From Liolophura sinensis (lineage: Eukaryota; Mollusca; Polyplacophora; Chitonida; Chitonidae): a stretch of DNA of 60,000 nucleotides. Positions 35,001-45,780 of the stretch are shown here, piece after piece; within the stretch, counting starts at the first letter, position 1, and every line of letters starts with the position of its first letter. Location: contig NC_088299.1 of assembly GCF_032854445.1 (NCBI RefSeq), positions 17,231,608-17,291,607 of the forward strand. Direction: 5' to 3'. The notes below the pieces were generated by a model that saw nothing but the letters and a program-made list of their open reading frames with translations, made no database searches and was not told the DNA's origin. The translations under genes and the position numbers were made by a program.

Positions 35001-38000
35001 TGCCTTTTCACCACCTATTTGTTTTTTCACCGCCCATTTATCAATTCAGCAAGCATTTGTTTTTTCATCATCCATTTTGTCTATTCACCAGTTCCATACT
35101 TTGTTTACATCTAAACCTGGCAGTTTGCCGTCTTCGAACTCCTGTAAATGTCACTTGAAGCACGTGTTAAAGAGACGGGCTTGTAAAGCCACACTTTAGC
35201 GATGAATTCAGTACACATAACTCTGTACATGCATGGCACTTTAGGAAGGAATGGAATAAATCTAAAGAGGCATGCCAGTGAATAAACTGTCTTAATAAAA
35301 CATTAGTCAAATACATGAATAAATTTACGTCATGTTTTTTGCAGGTGTGATTCAGGTAAGCCTATGCACGTGTATATGTAGCACATAATGACGACTTACC
35401 TGGTGCATCTGTCAGTTCTGTCGGCGGAGAAATTGTGAGGGGGTCTGTCGAGGATCGGTAAGTGTATGTTGTTGTGAGTAATGGATTGGTGGACGAGCTA
35501 GAGGAGGATGTCACTGAAGACGTCAAAGATGAGGAAATGACTGTCGTTGGCAATGCAGTGATTGAAGAATTTACACTGTGTCTCATAGAAGAGGCGTCTT
35601 TTCCATTGCATCTGTCACTTGAGCAGAAACAATTCGTGACGTTCGATGACTCTAAGGTAAGGCCCGGGGGTAGGGCTGCTGCCTGACCAGTGGGGTCTCC
35701 GTCTGTACAGCCGTCCACGTTAACGTTAGCAACCTCAACACACCTGAGAGACGCGATGGTGACAGAAGTCGGTATTCCCTGACCTAATGCAATTAAAGTC
35801 CAGGTACGAATATACAAGGAAAATCGAGTTACGATATCAGATATACATGGAAAACCCAGTAACGACATCAGATATACATGAAAAACCAGCACCGATATGC
35901 ATAGATGAAAAATTTGGTAAAGATATCTGTTATACATACATGACGAACTGGGTACCAATATCATGTATACATACATGAAAAAAAACAAAACAGTTCCGAT
36001 ATCACATATATATGGACGAAAAGCCAGTACCGATATTAGATATAGATACAATAAAATTAGGTAGCAATATCAGATATCATTCGACATCAATTATGCTTGA
36101 TCGTGAAAATGAAGACTTAAGATATACACAGCTAGAAACAAAAGCGATACACATACTTGTAGCTTGTAGGTGTGCTGTGCTGGTGTAACATTTAGCAAAG
36201 TATCCCGGACGTGGGTTGGGGCACGTGACCAAGTTCTCCTCAGACATGTTGCATTTCCGGTTAATGGCTTTGTACACGTTCTTCAGAACTGGATTGGGAG
36301 AGTCGAATTCGTAACTCGTGCAAGCAAAACATCGTATCCCTGTGGATCAAGTCAACATTGGTGTACCATGACTGACTGTTTGCTTTAATGTTGCATCCAA
36401 CATTACTTTGATCGTATAACGACGGTGTGTGTTTGAACAACGCCGATTATATTCCCTCTGTAGCTCAGACTCACTCATTAGTTATCTTTTCACCACCCAT
36501 TGTCTTTCCACCAGCCATTTTCTATTCACCACCCATTTGTCTTCATCACCCGTTGTCTATTTACCACCCATTTGACTTTTCGCCATCCACTTGTTCATTC
36601 TCCACCACCTTGTCTATTTGCTATCTGTTTGACTTTTCACCACCCATATGTCTCTTCATCACTCCCTTGTCTATTTACCACCTATTTGCCTTTTTACCAT
36701 CCGTTTTTTGACCTATTCACCACCCATTTGTCTATTAACCAACTATCTCTTTTTTCACCACCCATTTATCTTTTCATTACCCATTTGTCTTTTCATCATC
36801 CATCTGCCTTTTCACCACCTATTTGTTTTTTCACCGCCCATTTATCAATTCAGCAAGCATTTATTTTTTCATCATCCATTTTGTCTATTCACCAGTTCCA
36901 TACTTTGTTTACATTTAAATCTGGCTGCTTCCCGTCTTCGAACTCCTGTAAATGTCACTTGAAGCACGTGTTAAAGAGACGGGCTTGTAAAGCCACACTT
37001 TAGCGATGAATTCAGTACACATAACTCTATACATGCATGACACTTTAGGAAGGAATGGAATAAATCTAAAGAGGCATGCCAGTGAATAAACTGTCTTAAT
37101 AAAACATTAGTCAAGAACATGAATAAATTTACGTCATGTTTTTTGCAGGTGTGATTCAGGTAAGCCTATGCACGTGTATATGTAGCACATAATGACGACT
37201 TACCTGGTGCATCTGGCAGTTCTGTCGGCGGAGAAATTGTGAGGGGGTCTGTCGAGGATCGGTAAGTGTATGTTGTTGTGAGTAATGGATTGGTGGACGA
37301 GCTAGAGGAGGATGTCACTGAAGACGTCAAAGATGAGGAAATGACTGTCGTTGGCAATGCAGTGATTGAAGAATTTACACTGTGTCTCATAGAAGAGGCG
37401 TCTTTTCCATTGCATCTGTCACTTGAGCAGAAACAATTCGTGACGTTCGATGACTCTAAGGTAAGGCCCGGGGGTAGGGCTGCTGCCTGACCAGTGGGGT
37501 CTCCATCTGTACAGCCGTCCACGTTAACGTTAGCAGCCTCAACACACCTGAGAGACGCGATGGTGACAGAAGTCGGTATTCCCTGACCTAATGCAATCAC
37601 AGTTCAGGTACGAATATCAGATATACAAGGAAAGTCGAGTTGCGATATCAGATATACATGGAAAACCCAGTAACGATATCAGATATACATGGAAAACCCA
37701 GTAACGACATCAGATATACATGAAAAACCAGCACCGATATGCATAGATGAAAAATTTGGTAAAGATATCTGTTATACATACATGACGAGCTGGGTACCAA
37801 TATCATGTATACATACATGAAAAAAAAAAAAAACAGTACCAATATCACATATATATGGACGAAAAGCCAGTACCGATATTAGATATAGATACAATAAAAT
37901 TAGGTAGCAATATCAGATGTCATTCGACATCAATTATGCTTGATCGTGAAAATGAAGACTTAAGATATACACAGCTAGAAACAAAAGCGATACACATACT

Positions 38001-41000
38001 TGTAGCTTGTAGGTGTGCTGTGCTGGTGTAACATTTAGCAAAGTATCCCGGACGTGGGTTGGGGCACGTGACCAAGTTCTCCTCAGACATGTTGCATTTC
38101 CGGTTAATGGCTTTGTACACGTTCTTCAGAACTGGATTGGGAGAGTCGAATTCGTAACTCGTGCAAGCAAAACATCGTATCCCTGTGGATCAAGTCAACA
38201 TTGGTGTACCATGACTGACTGTTTGCTTTAATGTTGCATCCAACATTACTTTGATCGTATAACGACGGTGTGTGTTTGAACAACGCCGATTATATTCCCT
38301 CTGCAGATCAGACTCACTCATTAGTTATCTTTTCACCACCCATTGTCTTTCCACCAGCCATTTTCTATTCACCACCCATTTGTCTTCATCACCCGTTGTG
38401 TATTTACCACCCATTTGACTTTTCGCCATCCACTTGTTCATTCTCCACCACCTTGTCTATTTGCCATCTCTTTGACTTTTCACCATCCATATCTCTCTTC
38501 ATCACTCCCTTGTCTATTTACCACCCATTTGCCTTTTTACCATCCGTTTATTGACCTATTCACCACCCATTTGTCTATTAACCAACTATCTCTTTTTTCA
38601 CCACCCATTTGTCTTTTTTTATTATCCATTTGTCTTTTCATCATCCATCTGCCTTTTCACCACCGATTTTTTTTTTCACCGCCCATTTATCAATTCAGCA
38701 AGCATTTATTTTTTCATCATCCATTTTGTCTATTCACCAGCTCCCGGAATGAAAATTTACATACTTTGTTTACATCTAAACCTGGCAGTTTGCCGTCTTC
38801 GTACTCCTGTAAAGGTCGCTTGAAGCACGTGTTAAACATATAGGCTTGTAAAACCACACTTCAGATATGAATTCAGTACACATTACTCTACATGCATGAC
38901 ACTTTAGGAAGGAATGGAATAAATCTAAAGAGGCATGGCGGTGAATAAACTGTCTTAATAAAACATTAGTCAAGAACATGAATAAATTTACGTCATGTTT
39001 TTTGCAGGTGTGATTCAGGTAAGCCTATGCACGTGTATATGTAGCACATAATGACGACTTACCTGGTGCATCTGGCAGTCCTGTCGGCGGAGAAATTGTG
39101 GTGGGGTCTGTCGAGGATCGATAAGTGTATGTCGTTGTGAGTAATGGATTGGTGGACGACGAGCTAGAGGAGGATGTCACTGAAGACGTCAAAGATGAGG
39201 AAATGACTGTCGTTGGCAATGCAGTGATTGAAGAATTTACACTGTGTCTCATAGAAGAGGCGTCTTTTCCATTGCATCTGTCACTTGAGCAGAAACAATT
39301 CGTGACGTTCGATGACTCTAAGGTAAGGCCCGGGGGTAGGGCTGCTGCTTGACCAGTGGGGTCTCCGTCTGTACAGCCGTCCACGTTAACGTTAGCAACC
39401 TCAACACACCTGAGGGACGCGATGGTGACAGAAGTCGGTATTCCCTGACCTAATGCAATCACAGTTCAGGTACGAATATCAGATATACAAGGAAAATCGA
39501 GTTACGATATCAGATATACATGGAAAACCCAGTAACGACATCAGATATACATGGAAAACCGAGTAACGACATCAGATATACATGAAAAACCAGCACCGAT
39601 ATGCATAGATGAAAAATTTGGTAAAGATATCTGTTATACATACATGACGAACTGGGTACCAATATCATATATACATACATGAAAAAAAAACAGTACCGAT
39701 ATCACATATATATGGACGAAAAGCCAGTACCGATATTAGATATAGATACAATAAAATTAGGTAGCAATATCAGGTATCATTCGACATCAATTATGCTTGA
39801 TCGTGGAAATGAAGACTTAAGATATACACAGCTAGAAACAAAAGCGATACACATACTTGTAGCTTGTAGGTGTGCTGTGCTGGTGTAACATTTAGCAAAG
39901 TATCCCGGACGTGGGTTGGGGCACGTGACCAAGTTCTCCTCAGACATGTTGCATTTCCGGTTAATGGCTTTGTACACGTTCTTCATTACTGGATTGGGTG
40001 AGTCGAATTCGTAACTTGTGCAAACGAAACATCGTATCCCTGTGAATAAAGTCAACATTGATGAACTATGACTGACTGTTTGCTTTAATTCAAAATCTAT
40101 GAAAAAGTTTCTGAGCCTAATAAAGCGGATCGCATTAAAACTTTTTCAAACTTTAGAATCAGTTTAACACTGTAAATAGTCCTGGCATGTGTCTGATATT
40201 TGATGAAAAGCGATAATGTGCGCTATTTCTGGAGAATATAGTAGTTTTATTTCCTGGGCGAATATGACTATCTCGCCAAAATTCTTTGGAACAACTTCTT
40301 TAAGAATTGGCAGGAATAGAGCCCCACAGGATTTTCTCTATCCAATCATGATGTGTGTTTGGATTAACGTAATACAGACAGGGTTAACAAATGACGTCAT
40401 AAATTTGTTTGTGCTAGAGTCATTATGTGTGTGTACATATATACTGTGTCTTCTTGTGACAGGGTGCTTCCATGCCGCCAAAAAGTGCTGCCCCCACTGG
40501 AATATCACGCCGAAGACACTGGGTATGACACCCCCCCCCCCCCCCCCCCCCAGTCATATTATACTGACACAGGGTCAACCAGTCCTGTTCACTTCCTTCA
40601 ATCTATAGTTTAGAGCGTGAGGCAAGGCAGCAACAAGTCTCGTTTTTAAAGTCATTGGTATGACCCCGAACCAGGTTTGATCACAAGTCTCCAGATTTCG
40701 AGGTGGACGTTTTAACCATTCGGGCACAGAAGCGATGATCGCCACCTTCTATATTGTTAGACAAGACAATACATCTTGTCAATATTTAAAGAAAAACGAT
40801 TCGCACAAGCTATGTTATAATACCAATACAACTTCTATAGCATTCTCATGTAGGGTATATAGCCATTTGCAAATGGTAAAATGTATAACATATAGTCTAC
40901 CTTCCAGAAATTCATGTATAAAATTGATGACTAATTTTCCAAGAATTTACTTAAAAGCGGTAATAAAGGCGTGTAGTTTTGCGAGAGACTAGTTTTGATG

Positions 41001-42370
41001 ACAAATCTCAGAGCTATGATGTCAGATGCTAGAGTTGTTGTGACAAATGTCAGGATGGTTATGCCTTATATGTCAGGGCTGTGTTGACAGATGCTAGGAC
41101 TGTGGTGACAAATGTCAGGGTTGTGATGCCTAATATGTCCGGGCTGTGATGGCGGATGATAGTACTGTGGTGACAAAGGGTCAGGGTAGTTATGCCTTAT
41201 ATGCCAAGGCTGTGTTGACAAGTGTGGTGACAAATGTCAGGGTTGTGATGCCTTATATGTCAGGGCTGTGATAGCGGATGAAAGGATTATGGTGACAAAT
41301 GTCAGGGTTGTGATGCCTTACATGTCATGGCTGTGATAGCGGATGAAAGGATTATGGTGACAAATGTCAGGGTTGTGATGCCTTATGTGCCAGGGCTGTG
41401 ATGACAGATGCTAGGATTGTGGTGACAAGTGTCAGAGTTGTGATGCCTAATATGTCGGGGCTGCGATGACAAGTGTGGTGACAAATGTCAGGGTTGTGAT
41501 GCCTTATGTGTCAGGGCTGTGATGACAGATGCTAGGATTGTGGTGACAAATGTCAGGGTTGTGATGCCTAATATGTCGGGGCTGCGATGACAAGTGTGGT
41601 GACAAATGTCAGGGTTGTGATGCCTTATGTGTCAGGGCTGTGATGACAGATGCTAGGACTGTGGTGACAAATGTCAGGGTTGTGATGCCTTATATGTCAG
41701 AGCTGTGATAAGAGATGCTAGGATTATGGTGACAAGTGTCAGAGTTGTGATGCCTAATATGTCGGGGCTGCGATGACAAGTGTGGTGACAAATGTCAAGG
41801 TTGTGATGCCCTATATGTTAGGGGTGTGACAGCAGATGAGAGGATAGTGGTGACAAATGTCAGAGTTGTGATGCCTTATATTTATTTATTTATTTGATTG
41901 ATGTTTTACGCCGTACTCAAGAATATTTCACTTATAAGACGGCGGCCAGTATTATGGTGGGTGGAAACCGGGCAGAGCCCAGGGGAAACCCACGACCATC
42001 CGCAGGTTGCTGGCAGACCGTGATGCCTTATATGTTAGGGCTGTGATGACAGATACTAGGATTGCGCTGGCAAAATTCAGGGTTGTGATGCCTTATATGT
42101 GTTGACAGATGCTAGGATTGTGGTGACAAATGTCACGGTTGTGATGCCTTATATGTTAAGGTTGTGATGGCAGATGTAAACGTTGAGATGGCATATGTTA
42201 GGGTTATGATGATAGAAATCAGGGCTGCGATGACAGTTGTCAGCTTTGTGATGACAGATGTTAGGGCTGTCCTGGCAGATGTAAAGGTTGTGATGAGACG
42301 AGTTACCTGACGTCTGTTCTGCCATCATAGCTATAAGCATCAGTATCAGACAGTAGTGGGTCCCACCCAT
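28707..42370 (-). CDS. Multidomain three-finger (Ly6/uPAR/quiver-like) GPI-anchored protein, 13 exons
   Basis: Predicted cell-surface protein of 1,076 aa: a signal peptide, six three-finger modules joined by Ser/Thr-rich linkers, and a C-terminal hydrophobic GPI-type signal. Exons: 42370-42307; module F 40039-39857, 39449-39063; E 38182-38000, 37587-37204; D 36339-36157, 35783-35400; C 34535-34353, 33979-33620; B 32205-32023, 31661-31407; A 30422-30240, 29005-28707. All internal splice sites are GT-AG and phase 1, and the total length is a multiple of 3 with one stop. Each module has 5+5 cysteines and ends C-x-C-x(3)-D-[KR]-C-N, the three-finger C-terminal hallmark. No other signal-peptide exon or stop was found between modules, which favours one gene. 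Separate genes or alternative use of modules remain possible. The ligand is unknown. Confidence 0.72.
29268..29408 (-). mobile_element. SINE with AAAT tail and target duplication, intron of module A
   Basis: A truncated family copy from the GCAGCAACCTGCGGATGGTC equivalent to the AAAT tail. CCGTGGGAATT occurs on both sides. Confidence 0.8.
29545..29790. repeat. 25-bp minisatellite, about 10 units
   Basis: The unit is GAATGCGTGGAAGTGGTCGT followed by GCAGG or GCAAG. Open frames in all phases on both strands are by-products of the repeat. Confidence 0.9.
30240..30422 (-). CDS. Module A first exon (three-finger N half)
   Basis: Reads GLRCFTCRSYHFASPSSILK ... INRKCNMSVGNLVTCSSPRA ... AKCF. Exactly 183 bases, like all six first exons. 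The acceptor is CTACAG|GG and the donor ATGG|GTAGGT. Confidence 0.87.
30423..31406. other. Intron between modules B and A
   Basis: About 1 kb without repeats of note, except a cluster of short hairpins at 31209-31290 (arms GTAACTTCAAA / TTTGAAGTTAC and GAAGTTACAAG / CTTGTAACTTC) and a tRNA B-box-like GGTCGAAGGCTCGAATCC near 30603. Confidence 0.6.
31407..31661 (-). CDS. Module B second exon
   Basis: Reads QGIPISAFITYGRCIEVTEG ... CYCSEDRCN, then a linker TARHQPPTRSKTEPTPDKQA. The donor GCAG|GTGATC is phase 1 like the other modules, so the frame continues into module A. Confidence 0.8.
32023..32205 (-). CDS. Module B first exon
   Basis: Reads GLQCFKCSSYSFDSSSPLLK ... MNQQCILSDENLMTCPSPRA ... 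AKCY. 183 bases; acceptor TTTTACAG|GG; donor TCAA|GTGAGT. Confidence 0.88.
32390..33300 (-). repeat. Pyrimidine-rich intronic minisatellite (copy 1, longest)
   Basis: Units of roughly 19-20 bases such as CACCATCCATTTGTCTATT and CACCACTACCTTGTCTATT. A block of about 160 bases is itself duplicated (32453-32600 compared with 32620-32760). Shorter arrays of the same unit occur at 34680-35095, 36480-36898 and 38330-38745, one per intermodule intron. Confidence 0.88.
33620..33979 (-). CDS. Module C second exon
   Basis: Reads QGIPTSVTIASLRCVEVANV ... NCFCSSDRCN and then a Ser/Thr-rich linker ending PDAPG. 360 bases, 24 fewer than in D and E, because a Ser-rich stretch (SSSLTSSVTS type) is missing. 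Confidence 0.85.
34353..34535 (-). CDS. Module C first exon
   Basis: Reads GIRCFACTSYEFDSPNPVLK ... INRKCNMSEENLVTCPNPRP ... AKCY, 183 bases. Its translation is identical to the matching exons of D and E. Confidence 0.87.
34680..35095 (-). repeat. Pyrimidine-rich intronic minisatellite (copy 2)
   Basis: Same unit as 32390-33300. It lies inside the duplicated 1.8-kb unit and is nearly identical to the array at 36480-36898. Confidence 0.88.
35400..35783 (-). CDS. Module D second exon
   Basis: 384 bases. Three-finger C half with NCFCSSDRCN, then a linker with VISSSLTSSVTSSSSSSTNP and PPTELTDAPG. Phase 1 to phase 1. Confidence 0.86.
36157..36339 (-). CDS. Module D first exon
   Basis: 183 bases, the same protein sequence as modules C and E. 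The acceptor is ATCCACAG|GG and the donor ACAA|GTATGT. Confidence 0.87.
36480..36898 (-). repeat. Pyrimidine-rich intronic minisatellite (copy 3)
   Basis: Same unit and near-identical order of variants as the array at 34680-35095, showing that array and exons were copied together. Confidence 0.88.
37204..37587 (-). CDS. Module E second exon
   Basis: 384 bases, differing from D at a few residues (VEAANV for VEVANV, PDAPG for TDAPG). Phase 1 on both sides. Confidence 0.86.
38000..38182 (-). CDS. Module E first exon
   Basis: 183 bases, protein identical to modules C and D. Confidence 0.87.
38330..38745 (-). repeat. Pyrimidine-rich intronic minisatellite (copy 4)
   Basis: More diverged in its middle than copies 2 and 3 (for example CTTTTTTTATTATCC near 38613), in line with an older duplication or less conversion. 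Confidence 0.85.
39063..39449 (-). CDS. Module F second exon
   Basis: 387 bases, one codon longer than D and E in the serine run. Three-finger C half with NCFCSSDRCN and linker ending PTGLPDAPG. Confidence 0.86.
39857..40039 (-). CDS. Module F first exon (first three-finger module after signal peptide)
   Basis: Reads GIRCFVCTSYEFDSPNPVMK, with small differences from C-E (FVC for FAC, VMK for VLK). 183 bases; acceptor TTCACAG|GG accepts the phase-1 signal exon. Confidence 0.88.
40425..40735 (-). mobile_element. tRNA-derived SINE with long C run
   Basis: The minus strand begins GTGCCCGAATGGTTAAAACG followed by TCCACCTCGAAATCTGGAGA, close to a tRNA-Ser head, then a B box GGTTCGGGGTCATACC. A run of about 21 C (plus strand, 40531-40551) interrupts the body. 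Confidence 0.75.
41030..42300. repeat. Degenerate tandem repeat of about 65 bp in the first intron
   Basis: Alternating phrases GTGGTGACAAATGTCAGGGT, TGTGATGCCTTATATGTCAG, GGCTGTGATGACAGATGCTA. Units vary in length. A SINE has inserted at 41880-42018. The array ends within about 10 bases of the signal-peptide exon donor. Confidence 0.85.
41880..42018 (-). mobile_element. SINE inserted in tandem repeat, target duplication
   Basis: Family copy with AAAT tail at the left edge. The 13-base GTGATGCCTTATA is present on both sides, and the element splits a repeat unit. Confidence 0.85.
42307..42370 (-). CDS. Signal-peptide exon of the three-finger gene
   Basis: Starts at ATG 42370 and reads MGGTHYCLILMLIAMMAEQT, then S, with a hydrophobic core typical of a secretion signal. 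The donor TCAG|GTAACT is phase 1 and fits module F. It is the only such exon found upstream of the modules, and it lies about 2.3 kb from module F. Confidence 0.75.
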
Positions 42371-42419
42371 GGCTCGTGCAGTCAGTCGACACCGGTATAG
42401 TCAAATGCCTGGGGGGAAA

Positions 42420-44690
42420 ATGGCACGTGTTAATGTCTTTCCGCTCATCAGTACATTTTTATATCACTATGATAAAACTCGGAAATAATTCGGTCTTTTA
42501 AATGTTCAGTTTGTGGCCATGGTGTGAACACGCACGCCTACGTACGCCCGTACTGGAAATAGGGTTCTTGACAGATTAACAACTAGCCTGTAAAGTATAA
42601 ACTCTCAGGTAACGGCCGGAGTTAGTAATAATGTATCGGACATCGCCCGGTATCACATAACTCAGAAATAAGACGTTAGCACAGCGGAATCGTCAAAACC
42701 AAGTGGTTATCGTTGTGGTCTAACAGAGGTCTGTTTTGTTTTACTTACTTGAGTGCTTTACGAAATAATAAAGGAATATGGAAGATACGTACTACCATCG
42801 ACCGACGATGGACCGAAGCGATGGAACGATATTACGAAACTATGAAATCATGTCATTCTTTGAGCATTTACAAGAAATGGTAGAATGAAACACTAACGGA
42901 GGTAAATTAACAAGAGGTCTGTTTTAGCTGTCACGTGCTACCATGCTGTCGTCGCTACTCTGGTTTCACTCTGTATTCTGTAGTCTGTTATAAGGAATGA
43001 GAGTACGATGGTACGACAGCAACTTTAAAGGAGAAGAAAATTTAAATATCAAACAAATACCACTGAAAACAGTATGCATTTCCTCGCAGGTGCATGCTAT
43101 AAAAAATTCTAGTATGTACCTCAAACTGATAAATTATAAATAAAGTCAGCGCCAAAATCCGCTGTGGGCGACTCCATTTTGCCTAAGAAATAGTCCTGAA
43201 GTCTTCTGTGTTAGGATGAGAATTGCCGTCGGAAAAAGCCGAAGTGCAGTTCGTACATTTCCGGTAGAACTCTTGTTCCCAGAAGGTAGCAGTACAGTTC
43301 GTTCTTCACTTGACGATCGAGGAAACCGGATTTCCATGTGAGGCAACACACGCCCAGTATAAATTACAGTGTGGTAAAGATGGAGGACGCAATGAACTCA
43401 ACGATTTATGCTTGCTTTGCCGTTTACAGACTTCACGTGTATGGCGAGGAAAAATCGCAAAATTATGCAGCAGGCACCAAATAGAAAACAAATGTGCTCT
43501 TTTCAGTCTATAGTGTCATAGTTTAAAGTTTTCTTCTCCTTTAAACGCCATCTTTTGCTTGAATTCGTTCCTGTTCCAGGTCACAATGTCGCATGCTAAC
43601 AGAGGATGACGAATGCCTCAAAATCCCCTTCACGTTGCACAAGTAAATTTTTTTGTAATATGAGCATTACATCGGATCTCATTAGACTGTAGGCTAATCA
43701 CCAGAAACTGAGGGTTAGATAGGTTATGACGGGTCTAAATGTAAGTCTGTTAGCTACACAGTCATCACTGTATAGACCGATATACTACCAATGTTGTCCT
43801 GAACTCAAGGTATTTCCAACGCTAAACTCGTGCTTAGATTACTTCCTGGAATGGGCTTAGGATTACAGTGTGTGGCGTTACCTGTGAGAGAAGCTGTAGA
43901 AATGGATGTCATTAAAGATGCTGGCTCCGTTCAAGTTCCTGTTTATAACTCCTGACTCCTCACCCAAATACTGTATATACATGTATACCGCTGTGTGCAC
44001 GTGCTACCCGAGCTATGTGAAGACGGGCTTACAAATGACCTCCTCGGGGGAAAAGCGTCGCCACAGCCACAGCTTTTTAAGAACTTGTATATTAAGTTTT
44101 CATGGATGACTGGCTTGTTTCGACAACAGTCACTCTAAAATAATGGTTCTTAATGGCTAGCGGCTAATGACTCCTAATAATTAATTTCTGTTTACCTGTA
44201 TACTCCAGTGTAATGGGTTAAATAGCTCCACATTTGTTTGGCGTCATATTTGTTTGCACTCACCAACAACTTTATTACTTTCTGTACATTTGGTTTTTGA
44301 AAACTATTAAAATTGAAAATTCCTATAAAGTCATGTGCATTTGAGATGTTTTTTTTACGTTGATTGGTTGAATGATTAACGCTACGCCCAAGAATTTGAC
44401 CTTACACGATGTGTGCTAACTTTTACGGGTTCTGGACACCGAAGTGCGTGTGATAAATCATATTGTCACCAAGGCTCTTACGGACTTAGTGCTGGAGATC
44501 TACAAATTACCTGTCTTAGGCCTTAAGTGAACCTGGATTGAATTCTACAGACAAAAACCTACACAAAAATAATACTGGGATTTCAGAACTGTGTTTCACT
44601 CCAACAAACTTTGACACTGAGAATGAATACTGATTCGGTGAAGCCCACCGCCTGTGCATTCTTTTTCTGTCTCTCCGTCCGCCGGTAGGT
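42420..44690. other. Intergenic, upstream of three-finger gene
   Basis: No coding exon was supported. It should contain the promoter of the minus-strand three-finger gene, but no TATA or initiator could be assigned. A possible inverted-repeat-bounded element lies at 43024-43545. Confidence 0.5.
43024..43545. mobile_element. Possible element bounded by inverted repeats
   Basis: TTTAAAGGAGAAGAAAA at 43024-43040 is exactly inverted at 43529-43545, with partial similarity continuing inward. The interior is unique non-coding DNA. No clear target duplication is seen, so the MITE reading is tentative. Confidence 0.45.
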
Positions 44691-44895
44691 CGGTCGGTCT
44701 CTTTGTCTTTTAGTTTGTCGGTAAATTTGTCAGTCAGTCAGTCTGTCTGTCTGTCCGCCTGTGCATTCTGTTTCAGAGATTCTATGTGTGTGTCTGTCTG
44801 GCTGTCTATATGTGTGTGTGTCTGTCTGTCTGCGTCTGTCTGCGTCTGCCTGTCTGTCCATATGTGTGTGTCTGTCTGTAGGTCGGTCGATTGGT
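44690..44895. repeat. TCTG-rich microsatellite region
   Basis: Short runs of TCTG/TCTGTGTG with imperfect repeats. It generates open frames on both strands with no protein meaning. Confidence 0.88.
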
Positions 44896-44934
44896 CAAGT
44901 TCTTGACACCCTATCTTTTTCACATGTGACCCTA

Positions 44935-45245
44935 TCTTTTAACCTGGGTATGTTTGGCGCCAAGCAGGGGTATCTTTTAACCTGGGTATGTTTGGCACCA
45001 ACCAGGGATATTTTTAACCCGGTTATGCTTGGCACCAACCAGGGATATTTTTAACCTGGGTATGTTTGGCGCCAACCAGGGATATTTTTAACCTGGGTAT
45101 GTTTGGCACCAAACAGGGATATTTTTAACCTGGGTATGTTTGGCGCCAACCAGAGGTATCATTTAACCTGTGTAAGTTTGGCACCAACCAGGGATATTTT
45201 TAACCTGGATATGTTTGGCACCAACTAGGGGTATCTTTTAACGTG
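44935..45245. repeat. 37-bp minisatellite, about 8 units
   Basis: The unit is CCTGGGTATGTTTGGCGCCA followed by ACCAGGGATATTTTTAA, with GCACC/GCGCC and ATC/ATA variants. Confidence 0.9.
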
Positions 45246-45780
45246 GGACATTCACTTCACTGGGGGTCTGAGTGCAAGACAACACGCTTATGTTTAAATT
45301 CAATGTGACAGTATGAGGTTTGGCTAATCATTTAATGACTTCTTTTTAATAAAAACACCTGTTTTCAATGACATTCGTCATATTATTTTCATTATAATTT
45401 GTAAATTTTAATTCTGTGGCGACTTTGTCCCCATCAGAACACCCAAAGCCTACAGACAGTACATATCTATATCGATCATGTAGGTATATAAAGTGGTAAG
45501 CCAAAATCACCTAACCCGCCAGTACATGTCTGAAATCAGTCAAACGGAACGCCGTTCATTATTGTATCACGGAAAAGATAACCCGTTTAAGGCGACTTTC
45601 AAGTGATAACAGCGTCTGTAATTAACTGAACGAGTTAGTTGTAGTTTTCAGGAGACTTTTTACAAACATTGCTAAGTATTAATGAAACGCTGTTTGAATT
45701 GAGAATCACTTCGTTGTGATATACAACATTCAGTCATAACGATAAACTAATACACAAGTAGTGTAACTCCGAAAAACGAA

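Noticed and set aside
33582-36051. Extended versions of module C and D second exons starting with MYLYLISVL
   Set aside because: They read back through the intron past the acceptor TTGCATTAG. The intron part is a simple repeat, and the splice model fits all six modules.
32374-38843. Plus-strand open frames rich in Phe/His/Pro/Ser in the three-finger introns
   Set aside because: They are translations of the pyrimidine-rich minisatellite. All three frames are open in places and they lie in introns of the minus-strand gene.
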